From Bacillota bacterium (GTDB taxonomy: Bacteria; Bacillota; Clostridia; Lachnospirales; Lachnospiraceae), in the NCBI GenBank assembly GCA_023411215.1, contig JAEYOY010000036.1, forward strand, positions 1 to 40,724: a stretch of DNA of 40,724 nt. The letters are read 5' to 3'. The notes under the pieces were generated by a model that was not told the origin of the DNA, made no database searches, and saw nothing but the letters and a program-made list of their open reading frames with translations. Position numbers and translations under genes: made by a program. The stretch's first letter is position 1. Each line of letters begins with the position of its first letter. This document shows positions 1-7,884 of the stretch, piece after piece.

Positions 1-1568
1 CGTACCTTACAATGACCGTATTGACCACGACCACCGGACTGCTTCGCATACTTACTATCAACCTCAACAGCTTTAGTAAAGCTTTCCTTGTATGCAACCT
101 GAGGAGCACCAACATTTGCTTCAACCTTATACTCACGAAGAAGTCTGTCTACGATGATCTCAAGGTGAAGCTCACCCATACCGGCGATGATCGTCTGACC
201 TGTCTCTTCATCGGTATAAGTTCTGAAAGTAGGATCTTCTTCAGCAAGTTTCGCTAAAGCCTCACCCATCTTATCCTGACCAGCCTTAGTCTTAGGCTCA
301 ATTGCAACATTGATAACCGGTTCAGGGAATTCCATTGATTCAAGGATTACAGGGTGCTTCTCATCACAGATGGTATCACCAGTTGTAGTAATCTTCAAAC
401 CAACTGCTGCTGCGATATCACCGGAGTAAACCTTCTCAAGGTCTTCTCTCTTGTTCGCATGCATCTGAAGGATACGACCAACACGTTCCTTCTTGTTCTT
501 AGTGGAGTTTAATACATAGGAACCTGAATTTAAGGTACCGGAATAAACTCTAAAGAAGGCAAGCTTTCCTACGAAAGGATCGGCCATAATCTTGAATGCT
601 AATGCTGCAAAGGAATCTTCATCAGATGATTTCTTAACAACCGGATTACCATCTTCGTCTACACCCTTGATATCCGGGATATCGGTAGGTGCAGGCATAT
701 ATTCGATAACCGCGTCAAGTAATTTCTGAACACCTTTATTCTTATATGCAGAGCCGCAAAGCACAGGGATAATCTGAGTTGCGATTGTTGCTCTTCTAAG
801 TGCAGCCTTTAATTCAACTGTAGAAGGCTCCTCACCCTCTAAGAACTTCTCAATCAGATCATCATCGGTCTCACAGATGGACTCGATCATTGCCTGTCTG
901 TACTCTTCTGCTTGATCCTTCATATCCTCAGGGATGTCTGTAATCTCGATATCCTCGCCCTTATCATCTTTATAATAATAAGCCTTCATCTCGAATAGAT
1001 CGATTACACCCTTGAAGGTATCTTCTTTGCCGATCGGTAACTGTAACGGAACCGGATTCTTACCTAATCTGCTCTTAATCATATTTACTACATTGAAGAA
1101 ATCTGCACCAGAAATGTCCATTTTGTTAACAAATGCCATTCTAGGTACATTATATTTATCAGCTTGACGCCATACTGTCTCAGACTGGGGCTCAACGCCA
1201 CCCTTAGCACAGAATACACCCACCGCACTATCAAGTACACGCAAGGAACGCTCTACCTCTACGGTAAAGTCTACGTGTCCAGGGGTATCAATAATATTGA
1301 CACGATGCTCTAGAGCACCGGGGATCTTCTTATGCTCGAATTCCTGAGTCCAATGGCATGTTGTAGCCGCTGATGTAATTGTGATACCTCTCTCCTGCTC
1401 CTGCTCCATCCAGTCCATGGTTGCAGTACCTTCGTGAGTATCACCAATCTTGTAGTTAACACCGGTATAGTACAGGATACGCTCAGTAAGTGTTGTCTTA
1501 CCAGCATCGATATGTGCCATAATTCCGATGTTTCTAGTTCTCTCTAACGGATATTGTCTTCCTGCCAA
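1..1568 (-). CDS. fusA: Elongation factor G, 5' part only (runs off the window)
   Basis: Ribosomal translocase GTPase that moves tRNA and mRNA after peptide-bond formation. The minus strand reads an N-terminus MAGRQYPLERTRNIGIMAHI, then the P-loop AHIDAGKTT, DTPGHVDF (G3) and NKMD (G4), followed by the EF-G-specific G' domain and domains II-III. Start is TTG at 1568: GGAGG lies at 1577-1581, 8 nt upstream, and no ATG precedes the conserved N-terminus. About 522 codons are inside the window. EF-G is usually near 690-700 residues, so roughly the last quarter (end of domain IV and domain V) is outside. It is the third gene of the str operon after rpsL and rpsG. Confidence 0.97.
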   Translation of the reverse strand, partial: MAGRQYPLERTRNIGIMAHIDAGKTTLTERILYYTGVNYKIGDTHEGTATMDWMEQEQERGITITSAATTCHWTQEFEHKKIPGALEHRVNIIDTPGHVDFTVEVERSLRVLDSAVGVFCAKGGVEPQSETVWRQADKYNVPRMAFVNKMDISGADFFNVVNMIKSRLGKNPVPLQLPIGKEDTFKGVIDLFEMKAYYYKDDKGEDIEITDIPEDMKDQAEEYRQAMIESICETDDDLIEKFLEGEEPSTVELKAALRRATIATQIIPVLCGSAYKNKGVQKLLDAVIEYMPAPTDIPDIKGVDEDGNPVVKKSSDEDSFAALAFKIMADPFVGKLAFFRVYSGTLNSGSYVLNSTKNKKERVGRILQMHANKREDLEKVYSGDIAAAVGLKITTTGDTICDEKHPVILESMEFPEPVINVAIEPKTKAGQDKMGEALAKLAEEDPTFRTYTDEETGQTIIAGMGELHLEIIVDRLLREYKVEANVGAPQVAYKESFTKAVEVDSKYAKQSGGRGQYGHCKV

Positions 1569-1614
1569 GGATAATTCCTCCTTAATTCTATGCAAGTGAA
1601 TTCGTAAGCGGGCG

Positions 1615-1644
1615 CTGTCAGACAGTGGCATGCCATGAATTCAT
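1615..1644. repeat. Three abutting small palindromes in the rpsG-fusA gap
   Basis: CTGTCAGACAG (1615-1625), TGGCATGCCA (1626-1635) and ATGAATTCAT (1635-1644) are three perfect inverted repeats laid end to end. A fourth, TGCCC-TTA-GGGGCA, is at 1686-1699. They sit in the 157-bp spacer between rpsG and fusA. The loopless ones cannot form ordinary RNA hairpins alone, so paired protein sites or chance are both possible. Confidence 0.4.
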
Positions 1645-1725
1645 CTCGTAATAACAATGATAAAATTCAATTACTTAGTGTCATATGCCCTTAGGGGCAG
1701 AAGTACATGCTATGATAATATCATT

Positions 1726-2196
1726 TTACCATCTGTAATGAGCAAATGCCTTATTCGCGTCTGCCATCTTATGCATATCTTCTTTTCTCTTTACAGATGC
1801 ACCAGTGTTGTTCGCTGCATCCATAATCTCATTTGCAAGTCTATCCTGCATGGTCTTATCTCCTCTTTTACGGGAGAACAGGGTTAACCAACGAAGCGCG
1901 AGTGTCTGTCTTCTCTCAGGTCTAACCTCGATTGGTACCTGATAAGTTGCACCACCGATACGTCTTGCTTTTACTTCTAATACAGGCATGATGTTATTCA
2001 TAGCCTCTTCAAATACCTCGATAGCGTCCTTGCCCGTCTTAGCAGCAACCTTATCGAATGCTCCGTAAACGATCTTCTGGGCTGTTCCCTTCTTACCGTC
2101 TAACATGATGTTATTGATCAGCTTTGTAACAATCTTATTGTTGTACAAAGGATCCGGCAATACATCTCTTTTTGCTATATGTCCTTTTCTTGGCAC
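1726..2196 (-). CDS. rpsG: 30S ribosomal protein S7
   Basis: Head protein of the small subunit that nucleates assembly on the 3' domain of 16S rRNA. The reading frame extends further upstream, but the family N-terminus (M/V)PRKGHIAKRDVLPDP begins at a GTG at 2196 with AAGGAGGG 7-8 nt before it. This gives 156 residues, the usual Firmicute length. The conserved stretch GGATYQVPIEVRPERRQTLA and the C-terminal NKAFAHYRW are intact. It lies 293 bp after rpsL and 157 bp before fusA, in standard str operon order. In other bacteria S7 represses its own operon; the long spacers leave room for such control, but I recognise no known S7 site. Confidence 0.97.
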   Translation of the reverse strand: MPRKGHIAKRDVLPDPLYNNKIVTKLINNIMLDGKKGTAQKIVYGAFDKVAAKTGKDAIEVFEEAMNNIMPVLEVKARRIGGATYQVPIEVRPERRQTLALRWLTLFSRKRGDKTMQDRLANEIMDAANNTGASVKRKEDMHKMADANKAFAHYRW

Positions 2197-2489
2197 GTTT
2201 CTTCCCTCCTTAACAATGCTTAACGAACTTGGTTCGTCAATCAATTAATTCAACGGTACTCACATACAAGTAATTACTTCAGACCATGCTATTCTTCACA
2301 AAGAATTGTTGCATCATCTTACTATACTTGTTCTGAATGGAAGACCAGCTTCCACCGTTCGTGTTCGTGCTCAGATAACTTTATCTTCCAAATGGAATGT
2401 TTTACATTCACTTCAATCTGTAACCCACAGAAAATACAAATCAAACGGAAACGAAAAATTAATCCGGCACTTAACTATTTACTTAGTAG

Positions 2490-2912
2490 TTACTTCTTAG
2501 CTTCCTTAGGTCTCTTAGCACCGTACTTAGAACGCGCTTGTCTTCTCTTAGCAACGCCTGCAGTATCAAGTGTACCTCTGATGATATGATAACGAGTACC
2601 GGGTAAATCCTTTACTCTACCACCTCTGATCAGAACAACGCTATGCTCCTGAAGGTTGTGACCTTCACCGGGGATATAGCTGGTTACTTCGATTCCGTTG
2701 GACAGACGAACTCTGGCAATCTTACGAAGCGCTGAATTAGGCTTCTTAGGAGTTGCAGTTCTAACAGCTGTACATACGCCTCTCTTCTGAGGAGCGGATA
2801 CGTCAGTTGCTCTCTTGCTTAAGGAGTTAAAACCTTTCTGTAACGCAGGAGAGGTTGATTTGTATTCTACTGTCTGTCTACCTTTTCTTACTAACTGGTT
2901 AAATGTGGGCAT
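2490..2912 (-). CDS. rpsL: 30S ribosomal protein S12
   Basis: Decoding-centre protein of the 30S subunit and first gene of the str operon. It has 140 residues, the longer Firmicute form with an insert before PQKRGVC. The streptomycin-contact segment reads TPKKPNSALRK, with lysine at the position whose mutation classically gives resistance, and RGGRVKDLPG carries the second such lysine and the aspartate that RimO methylthiolates in other bacteria. Both look wild type, so no S12-based resistance is predicted. AGGAGGTG lies just upstream of the ATG. rpoC does not precede it here: the upstream side holds a promoter and then a divergent gene. Confidence 0.97.
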   Translation of the reverse strand: MPTFNQLVRKGRQTVEYKSTSPALQKGFNSLSKRATDVSAPQKRGVCTAVRTATPKKPNSALRKIARVRLSNGIEVTSYIPGEGHNLQEHSVVLIRGGRVKDLPGTRYHIIRGTLDTAGVAKRRQARSKYGAKRPKEAKK

Positions 2913-3001
2913 TAATTTTTCACCTCCTGAAAATTGTTAGCTACAAGATGAATTGGTTCGCCAATCCGCTTGTTTATAGTTAGAATTCTGTGGTTTAATT
3001 C

Positions 3002-3039
3002 CGCTTTTTAAGATACTATATAAGCGTCAACAAAAAGCG
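3002..3039 (-). promoter_or_regulatory. Hairpin in the str operon leader
   Basis: CGCTTTTT (3002-3009) and AAAAAGCG (3032-3039) form an 8-bp perfect stem with a 22-nt loop, inside the roughly 160-nt untranslated leader of rpsL. The loop also contains TTGACG, which could be a second -35 box, but I find no good -10 partner. There is no poly-U tract, so this is not a standard terminator. Confidence 0.35.
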
Positions 3040-3080
3040 CATAAAAAATACATTGCATGCAGAAATCTACACGCTAGATG

Positions 3081-3109
3081 ATTATATATTTTTAAACATT
3101 AATTGTCAA
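3081..3109 (-). promoter_or_regulatory. Consensus sigma-A promoter of the str operon
   Basis: On the minus strand TTGACA (3104-3109) is separated by exactly 17 nt from TATAAT (3081-3086), both boxes perfect. Transcription should start near 3074, giving rpsL a leader of about 160 nt. A perfect promoter fits the high demand for ribosomal protein and EF-G mRNA. Confidence 0.85.
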
Positions 3110-3316
3110 GGACTTTTTTGCAGCGGCCGTTTTGCCATTCCAACAATAATTCCTTAGAACTATCCTGATGAAAATAATTCATATAATTCTCAGACGTAAT
3201 TAACTTGGCACTATCCTTCGATATATAGGTTATCATCAAAATCCTGTATTTCAACTATCTTATCTCTCATGCGGGTAAGCATCAATCTTTAGCAGAGTGT
3301 TCTGATGCTGTTATTC

Positions 3317-3345
3317 TTGAATAATTCTCCTCCTTATAGTAAGAT
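3317..3345 (+). promoter_or_regulatory. Probable sigma-A promoter for the WYL regulator
   Basis: TTGAAT (3317-3322), 17-nt spacer, TAAGAT (3340-3345). It lies about 75 bp before the regulator start. The rest of the gap between 3110 and 3422 is AT-rich and holds no gene that I can see. Confidence 0.4.
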
Positions 3346-3422
3346 ATAATTAAAATATATGGAACTCGTAACTATATGATTGTTTAAATAAGAAGAAACA
3401 CGTTACAAACGGAGGGATATCT

Positions 3423-4403
3423 ATGAAGGATATGGCGCAGACAGAACGGCAGATTTTTATCTTATTATTACTTTCTGAGAATAAGAGGGGATATACCATC
3501 AGTGATATCCATGCCTCTCTGGAGAAATGGGATGTTATCGTGGACAAAAAGACCATCGGTCGGGATATCGACAGTCTGTCCGGTATCTGTTTTATATCTG
3601 AGGAAGAAAGAAACGGTAAGACCTATTATACTGCGGACAAGTTCCGGCTTCGTGATATCACCTTCACCTCTCCTGAGCTTATCTCCTTAGCCTTCCTATT
3701 AGAGCTGCTGAAGCCTTATCAGTACATGACCATGGGTAAGACAGCACAAGAGCTGATCCATAAGATTCTTGATAATACAACAAATCTTAACCGCGAGTTC
3801 ATAAAGCACTTTAACGGCTTAGTAACCATAAATACCAATGATTATATTAATGATGCGGTTAATCCGGAGATTGAGGATCGACTTCAAACAGCAATTCGTA
3901 ACAAGAATAAAGTCCGTATCATCTATCATAGCTTTGGCGGTGATGAGGATACGATCCGAATTATCCACCCCTATGAACTAATGATTAACGACGGGGCATT
4001 ATGTGTCGTAGGCTATTGTGAGTTACGAAATGATATTCGGGATTTCCGAGTGTCCCGTATCAAAGCTATTACTCCCCTCGAGGATACCTTTCTTATTCCC
4101 TCCGATTATCACCACAAGAAAGCACGCAGTAAGTTCATTCATCTCTCCGGTAATGTTGTGGAGCAGATTATTATCGCTTTTGACGGTCCGACTGCGAAAT
4201 ACATACAGGAATATGAGGCCGACCTTGCCGATGAGATCGTAGTAACCGAGACAGGAATCCATTTTATCCGGGAAACCGCGGTAACGGATGAGCTGGTTCG
4301 TTGGATCATGCAATACGGTTCCGGCGCCAGAGTCCAGAGCCCTCCACATCTGAGAGATAAAGTTAAGCAGGAGCTGATAAAAAGCTTAGAGCAGTATAAA
4401 TAG
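3423..4403 (+). CDS. WYL-domain transcriptional regulator with N-terminal HTH
   Basis: A 326-residue regulator of the DeoR-like/YafY group. Residues 5-60 form a winged helix-turn-helix (IFILLLLSENKRGYTISDIH, then KKTIGRDIDSL as the likely recognition helix). The second half holds the WYL ligand-sensing domain: NKVRIIYHSF, a proline-tyrosine-glutamate-leucine, then GYCELRNDIRDFRVSRI. At the eponymous position the protein reads GALCVVGYC instead of the usual W-Y-L-V-G-Y, so the W and Y are absent although the flanking pattern is intact. GGAGGG precedes the first ATG; a second in-frame ATG lies three codons later. It converges on the MFS gene. Targets and ligand cannot be told from sequence. Confidence 0.85.
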   Translation: MKDMAQTERQIFILLLLSENKRGYTISDIHASLEKWDVIVDKKTIGRDIDSLSGICFISEEERNGKTYYTADKFRLRDITFTSPELISLAFLLELLKPYQYMTMGKTAQELIHKILDNTTNLNREFIKHFNGLVTINTNDYINDAVNPEIEDRLQTAIRNKNKVRIIYHSFGGDEDTIRIIHPYELMINDGALCVVGYCELRNDIRDFRVSRIKAITPLEDTFLIPSDYHHKKARSKFIHLSGNVVEQIIIAFDGPTAKYIQEYEADLADEIVVTETGIHFIRETAVTDELVRWIMQYGSGARVQSPPHLRDKVKQELIKSLEQYK

Positions 4404-4464
4404 TCCAATGTAACATTAACTGTTATAATGAAGCATCCAAGCAAATACCTACATGATTAGTTTA

Positions 4465-4489
4465 GGGGTTGCCCGTTCAGGGCAACCCC
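4465..4489. terminator. Bidirectional terminator between convergent genes
   Basis: GGGGTTGCCC and GGGCAACCCC form a perfect 10-bp GC-rich stem with a 5-nt loop. Flanking A/T is modest (ATTATTAT on the plus side). Its place between the convergent WYL and MFS genes suggests it serves both. Confidence 0.75.
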
Positions 4490-4520
4490 ATTATTATAGA
4501 AGCTTTATGAACAACTGCTC

Positions 4521-5735
4521 CTATGATAAACTATGGCTTCCATTCCCTCTTCTCCAATTTACATAGAAAGAACATAGAAGCAGCGACCACAAGACAATAT
4601 AGACCCCCGTCCAAATCAGTCCATGAAATAGATCCGTCTCGGATATCAGCCATCCAAACAACCCATAGCATATAATTCCGTACAGACTCTGACTTAGTGA
4701 GATAAGTGAGTGTACGGTGGATCGTCCTTCCTCATCAATTCTCTGCTGAATATAATCCTCGTGAAGCACGTCTCCGGCTGCCATAATCAGATAATACAGA
4801 CCGTATAATGCCATAACACCAATCGATCGAACCAATCCCGCCGCCAATAATGCCCCGGCTGCCAGGCAACAGAGAATTGCCACCTGGAGCATTCGGTCCT
4901 TCTGATGGAATATCCGCTCAATTACTTTCCGTATGGCGGAGGCTAAAAATCCTCCTAATGCAATAAGGATAAAACGGACCGCTGTCCAGCCGCCAATGAA
5001 AGCAATCGACAGACCAAAGCCCTCTGCAATCAGCTGGTCATATTCATCCAATATTCCCGCGGAGGATATTACCACTAATGACAGGAGACTGTAAAGCAAT
5101 ATTTCCTTTCTCGTAAGTAGAAAGGATAAAGCCCTTTGTAAGGTTTTCTCCTCCCTTTCTCTCTTCTCCAAAATAAGACGACCTTTATAGAAATTGACCT
5201 CTTTCATGGAAAGCACCGAAGCCGCTCCGGCTAAGGCTGACATTACGGATAGAAGCAGTACCAAAGGAAAGCCGTATCTCATACCGAGAAAGCCCCCGGA
5301 TATGGATGCAAAAACCGTACTGATACCGGAAAGGAAACGTCCTCTGCCAAGCACCCGCTCGAAGCCCTGCTCCCGATGAGTCTGTTTCATAGAATCATAG
5401 AGTAAAGCTTCCTCCGATCCGGAGTTGAAGGTTCCTCCAATACCCCAAAGCACAAAACCCAATGCATACATTCCAAAGCCATCTGCAAAAAACCAAACCA
5501 AATAGCATCCGGCAATGAGCAGGCGGCCAAGCAATAACATACCTCTCCTGCTCCAACGATCCGCTAAAATTCCGGTAGGTATCTCCAGAATCACTCCAGG
5601 TATCGACCAGATTGCTAGCAGCCAGGATATCTGAGCTAACGATAAGCCACTCTTTTCAAACATAATTAAGTAGAGTGGGTATATCGGAATTAACTCACTG
5701 AAAAACCGATAAACATAATATTTTAAATCAGACAT
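4521..5735 (-). CDS. MFS transporter, probable drug or metabolite exporter
   Basis: Polytopic membrane protein of the major facilitator superfamily, about 404 residues with roughly 12 hydrophobic segments. MFS motif A is clear in the first cytoplasmic loop (GILADRWSRRG), and a conserved acidic-rich stretch GSEEALLYDS follows TM4, as in many Firmicute MFS exporters. Start choice: an upstream ATG would begin MEDLM, but GGAGG (5741-5745) overlaps that codon and lies 5 nt before the ATG at 5735, so translation should begin MSDLKYY. The substrate is unknown. It is preceded by a translated leader peptide and alternative RNA helices (5738-5832), an arrangement known for drug-inducible resistance genes, which makes export of a toxic or translation-inhibiting compound a reasonable guess. 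Confidence 0.88.
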   Translation of the reverse strand: MSDLKYYVYRFFSELIPIYPLYLIMFEKSGLSLAQISWLLAIWSIPGVILEIPTGILADRWSRRGMLLLGRLLIAGCYLVWFFADGFGMYALGFVLWGIGGTFNSGSEEALLYDSMKQTHREQGFERVLGRGRFLSGISTVFASISGGFLGMRYGFPLVLLLSVMSALAGAASVLSMKEVNFYKGRLILEKREREEKTLQRALSFLLTRKEILLYSLLSLVVISSAGILDEYDQLIAEGFGLSIAFIGGWTAVRFILIALGGFLASAIRKVIERIFHQKDRMLQVAILCCLAAGALLAAGLVRSIGVMALYGLYYLIMAAGDVLHEDYIQQRIDEEGRSTVHSLISLSQSLYGIICYGLFGWLISETDLFHGLIWTGVYIVLWSLLLCSFYVNWRRGNGSHSLS

Positions 5736-5737
5736 AA

Positions 5738-5823
5738 GATCCTCCATATCAATATAGTAGATTCATAGTTTATTGGTATGGGGGACCTCGCATAGACTGG
5801 TGTTATTGACCAGTATCATACCA
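5738..5823 (-). promoter_or_regulatory. Candidate translational attenuator of the MFS gene
   Basis: On the minus-strand RNA, TGGTATG (5817-5823, inside the leader peptide) can pair with CATACCA (5774-5780), enclosing a second stem ACTGGT/ACCAGT (5809-5814 with 5797-5802) whose loop holds the leader stop codon. Alternatively GGTCCCCCATA (5777-5787) can pair with TATGGAGGATC (5738-5748), which contains the MFS ribosome site: ten pairs, one of them G-U, with one mismatch. The two folds share the CCCCCATA segment and exclude each other. No U-run follows, so control would be on translation rather than termination. Confidence 0.55.
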
Positions 5824-5832
5824 TTGTTTCAT
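5803..5832 (-). CDS. Leader peptide MKQWYDTGQ
   Basis: A nine-codon reading frame, ATG to TAA, with a full AGGAGG (5840-5845) exactly 7 nt before the start. It lies between a good promoter and the MFS gene, on the same strand. The codons overlap both 5' arms of the nested hairpin, so a ribosome on this frame must open it. I know of no family for the peptide. The evidence is the ribosome site, spacing and position, not homology. Confidence 0.6.
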   Translation of the reverse strand: MKQWYDTGQ

Positions 5833-5897
5833 CCTCTCGCCTCCTGATCATTTATGTGAACCTCATTTTGTGGTATCACAATAGTATCTTAGGCAAC

Positions 5898-5926
5898 ATT
5901 ATAAGGGATTTAGGATATGATTTCCA
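5898..5926 (-). promoter_or_regulatory. Promoter for the leader peptide and MFS gene
   Basis: On the minus strand TATAAT (5898-5903) follows TGGAAA (5921-5926) with a 17-nt spacer. The -10 is perfect and the -35 matches 4 of 6. The start would fall near 5891, giving a leader of about 155 nt. Bases 5927-6000 are AT-rich with nothing else recognisable. Confidence 0.55.
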
Positions 5927-6000
5927 CATGAATCTACTTTTTATTAAATTGTTTTAATAAATTAATTTAATAATAATCATATTTTTTTATAAATATACAG

Positions 6001-6029
6001 TTGACATTTGATAAAACAATGTATATACT
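6001..6029 (+). promoter_or_regulatory. Sigma-A promoter for the trpB-like T-box transcript
   Basis: TTGACA (6001-6006), 17-nt spacer, TATACT (6024-6029). A near-perfect promoter with its start near 6037, about 25 nt before T-box stem I. Confidence 0.8.
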
Positions 6030-6060
6030 GATAAAAAATACATAATTATAACAAACCGAT

Positions 6061-6329
6061 GAGTAAGAAGAGTAGATATCGTTCATTACTTCCAGAGAGC
6101 TGCAGAGGGTGTGACTGTGGCATTAATACGATAGCGAATGGACTTACGAGGGTGGGAAGAACGATAGTCAGCTATCCAGTAATGCCCAACGGAAACTTCA
6201 TCCGTTAACAAGGAAGCGTATATAGAAGTATACGGATTTGAGAGGGTGCATTGCACCAAACCGGGTGGTACCGCAGAAGTTTATGTTTGCTTTTGTCCCA
6301 GTAGAAGAACTGAGGCAGGGGCTTTTTTT
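6061..6329 (+). promoter_or_regulatory. T-box leader, tRNA-Trp type
   Basis: Transcription antitermination leader that binds uncharged tRNA. Stem I: basal helix GTAAG/CTTAC (6063-6067 with 6143-6147); loop-E strand AGTA (6071-6074) opposite GAA (6136-6138); helix TATCGT/ACGATA (6077-6082 with 6128-6133); AGAGAG motif at 6094-6099; apical loop AGGGTGTGA. The specifier next to GAA is TGG (6139-6141), the tryptophan codon. The T-box proper, GGGTGGTACCGCAG, is at 6263-6276, with the acceptor-pairing bulge UGGU at 6266-6269. A terminator follows. The Trp specifier agrees with the tryptophan-synthase-like gene downstream. Confidence 0.93.
6289..6329 (+). terminator. T-box regulated terminator
   Basis: GCTTTTGTCCCAG (6289-6301) pairs with CTGAGGCAGGGGC (6310-6322) with several G-U pairs and one mismatch, followed by seven T. 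It forms when tRNA-Trp is charged and the antiterminator is not stabilised. Confidence 0.85.
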
Positions 6330-6425
6330 ATACCCTTTTGTGGTAAACAATAACAATTTCCTCCGCAGGGGTATTGCAAACGACTGACTTCTCTACAACG
6401 TATAAAATCGAAAGGAGTAAACAAT

Positions 6426-7805
6426 ATGGCAAAGAAAATTCCACACAGACTATACCTTACCGAAGATCAGATGCCAAAACAGTGGTACAATCTGAGAGCC
6501 GATATGAAGGAGCTTCCCGCTCCGATCTTAAATCCGGGCACTCTGCAACCAGCTAAGGTAGAAGAATTATATCCTGTATTCTGTGAAAAGCTTGCACAGC
6601 AGGAAATGGATGATACCACAAGATATTTTGATATCCCGGAAGAAGTTCAGGATTTTTATAAGATGTATCGTCCTTCTCCGCTTATCCGTGCATATCACCT
6701 GGAGAAAGCACTGGGCACACCGGCCAAGATCTATTTTAAATTCGAGGGCAACAACACCTCCGGAAGCCATAAACTGAATTCAGCTATCGCACAGGCTTAT
6801 TATGCGAAGGAGCAGGGACTTACCAGTTTAACCACAGAAACCGGAGCTGGTCAATGGGGAACAGCATTGTCAGAAGCATGCTCCTATTATAATATCCCCC
6901 TCACTGTCTTCATGGTTAAGGTTTCTTATGAGCAAAAGCCCTTCCGTAAATCCGTAATGCAGACCTTTGATGCCAACATCATCCCAAGCCCCAGCGAAAC
7001 CACCCAGGTCGGTAAGATGATTTTATCCAAGGACCCTACCACAGGCGGAAGTTTAGGCTGCGCTATCTCAGAGGCAGTTGAGAAGGCTGTTACCACACCG
7101 AATAGCCGATATGTTCTAGGCTCTGTATTAAATCAGGTTTTACTGCACCAGTCCATCATCGGTCTTGAATCCAAGATAGCTATGGAGATGTTAGATGAAT
7201 ACCCTGATATGATAATTGGTTGTGCCGGTGGTGGTTCGAATCTTGGCGGTCTGATTGCTCCATTTATGCAGGATAAACTTCTTGGTAAAGCCAATCCCAG
7301 AATCATCGCTGTTGAGCCTGCCTCCTGCCCTTCCTTTACTCGTGGTAGGTATGCCTATGATTTCTGCGACACAGGTAAGGTTACCCCTCTTGCTAAAATG
7401 TACACCTTGGGCAGTAGTTTTATGCCCTCCGCAAATCACGCAGGTGGCTTAAGATATCATGGCATGTCACCCATACTGTCAAAGCTCTATGATGATGGAT
7501 ACATGGAGGCCATCGCTGTGGAACAGACAAAGGTATTCGAAGCAGCGGTGTTCTTCGCAAAGCAGGAAACCATCTTACCGGCTCCTGAATCTGCACATGC
7601 AATCCGCGGTGCCATTGATGAAGCTTTAAAATGCAAAGAAACCGGCGAAGCTAAGACGATCCTCTTTGGCCTCACCGGAACCGGATACTTTGATATGACT
7701 GCTTATAACGCTTATTTAAATGGCAGTATGACCGATTATATCCCCAGTGATGAGGATCTTAAGAAGGGCTTTGAAGAGTTGCCGAAGATCCCGGGCATAG
7801 AGTAG
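6426..7805 (+). CDS. trpB: TrpB2-type tryptophan synthase beta-chain-like protein
   Basis: PLP enzyme of 459 residues, matching the long TrpB2 (TrpB-like) branch rather than the roughly 400-residue TrpB1 of trp operons. Visible features: TSGSHKLNSA with the PLP-binding lysine K116, ETGAGQWG with the catalytic glutamate E138, and GCAGGGSNLGG (about 266-275) gripping the PLP phosphate. The expected reaction is joining indole with serine, or an activated serine, to give tryptophan; TrpB2 enzymes often act without TrpA. No trpA or other trp gene adjoins it, so it may salvage indole or work with a distant trp operon. AAAGGAG lies 7-8 nt before the ATG. It is controlled by the tRNA-Trp T-box upstream. 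Confidence 0.93.
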   Translation: MAKKIPHRLYLTEDQMPKQWYNLRADMKELPAPILNPGTLQPAKVEELYPVFCEKLAQQEMDDTTRYFDIPEEVQDFYKMYRPSPLIRAYHLEKALGTPAKIYFKFEGNNTSGSHKLNSAIAQAYYAKEQGLTSLTTETGAGQWGTALSEACSYYNIPLTVFMVKVSYEQKPFRKSVMQTFDANIIPSPSETTQVGKMILSKDPTTGGSLGCAISEAVEKAVTTPNSRYVLGSVLNQVLLHQSIIGLESKIAMEMLDEYPDMIIGCAGGGSNLGGLIAPFMQDKLLGKANPRIIAVEPASCPSFTRGRYAYDFCDTGKVTPLAKMYTLGSSFMPSANHAGGLRYHGMSPILSKLYDDGYMEAIAVEQTKVFEAAVFFAKQETILPAPESAHAIRGAIDEALKCKETGEAKTILFGLTGTGYFDMTAYNAYLNGSMTDYIPSDEDLKKGFEELPKIPGIE

Positions 7806-7839
7806 CTATATTCTTCTCCAAATTGGATATAAAATAGAA

Positions 7840-7877
7840 GGGACAGAGCCGGTTGTTATTACAATCGGCTCTGTTCC
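7840..7877. terminator. Terminator between trpB-like and MATE genes
   Basis: A 17-bp stem (7840-7856 with 7861-7877, two G-U pairs) with a 4-nt loop TATT. It sits between convergent genes and can serve both; the plus side continues AGTCTTATTAT. Confidence 0.8.
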
Positions 7878-7884
7878 AGTCTTA

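Noticed and set aside
12..257. 81-codon plus-strand frame
   Set aside because: Antisense to fusA, whose protein reads through here in the opposite strand.
4023..4444. Minus-strand frames of about 100 codons inside the WYL gene
   Set aside because: Shadows of the plus-strand gene, with no ribosome sites or protein-like features.
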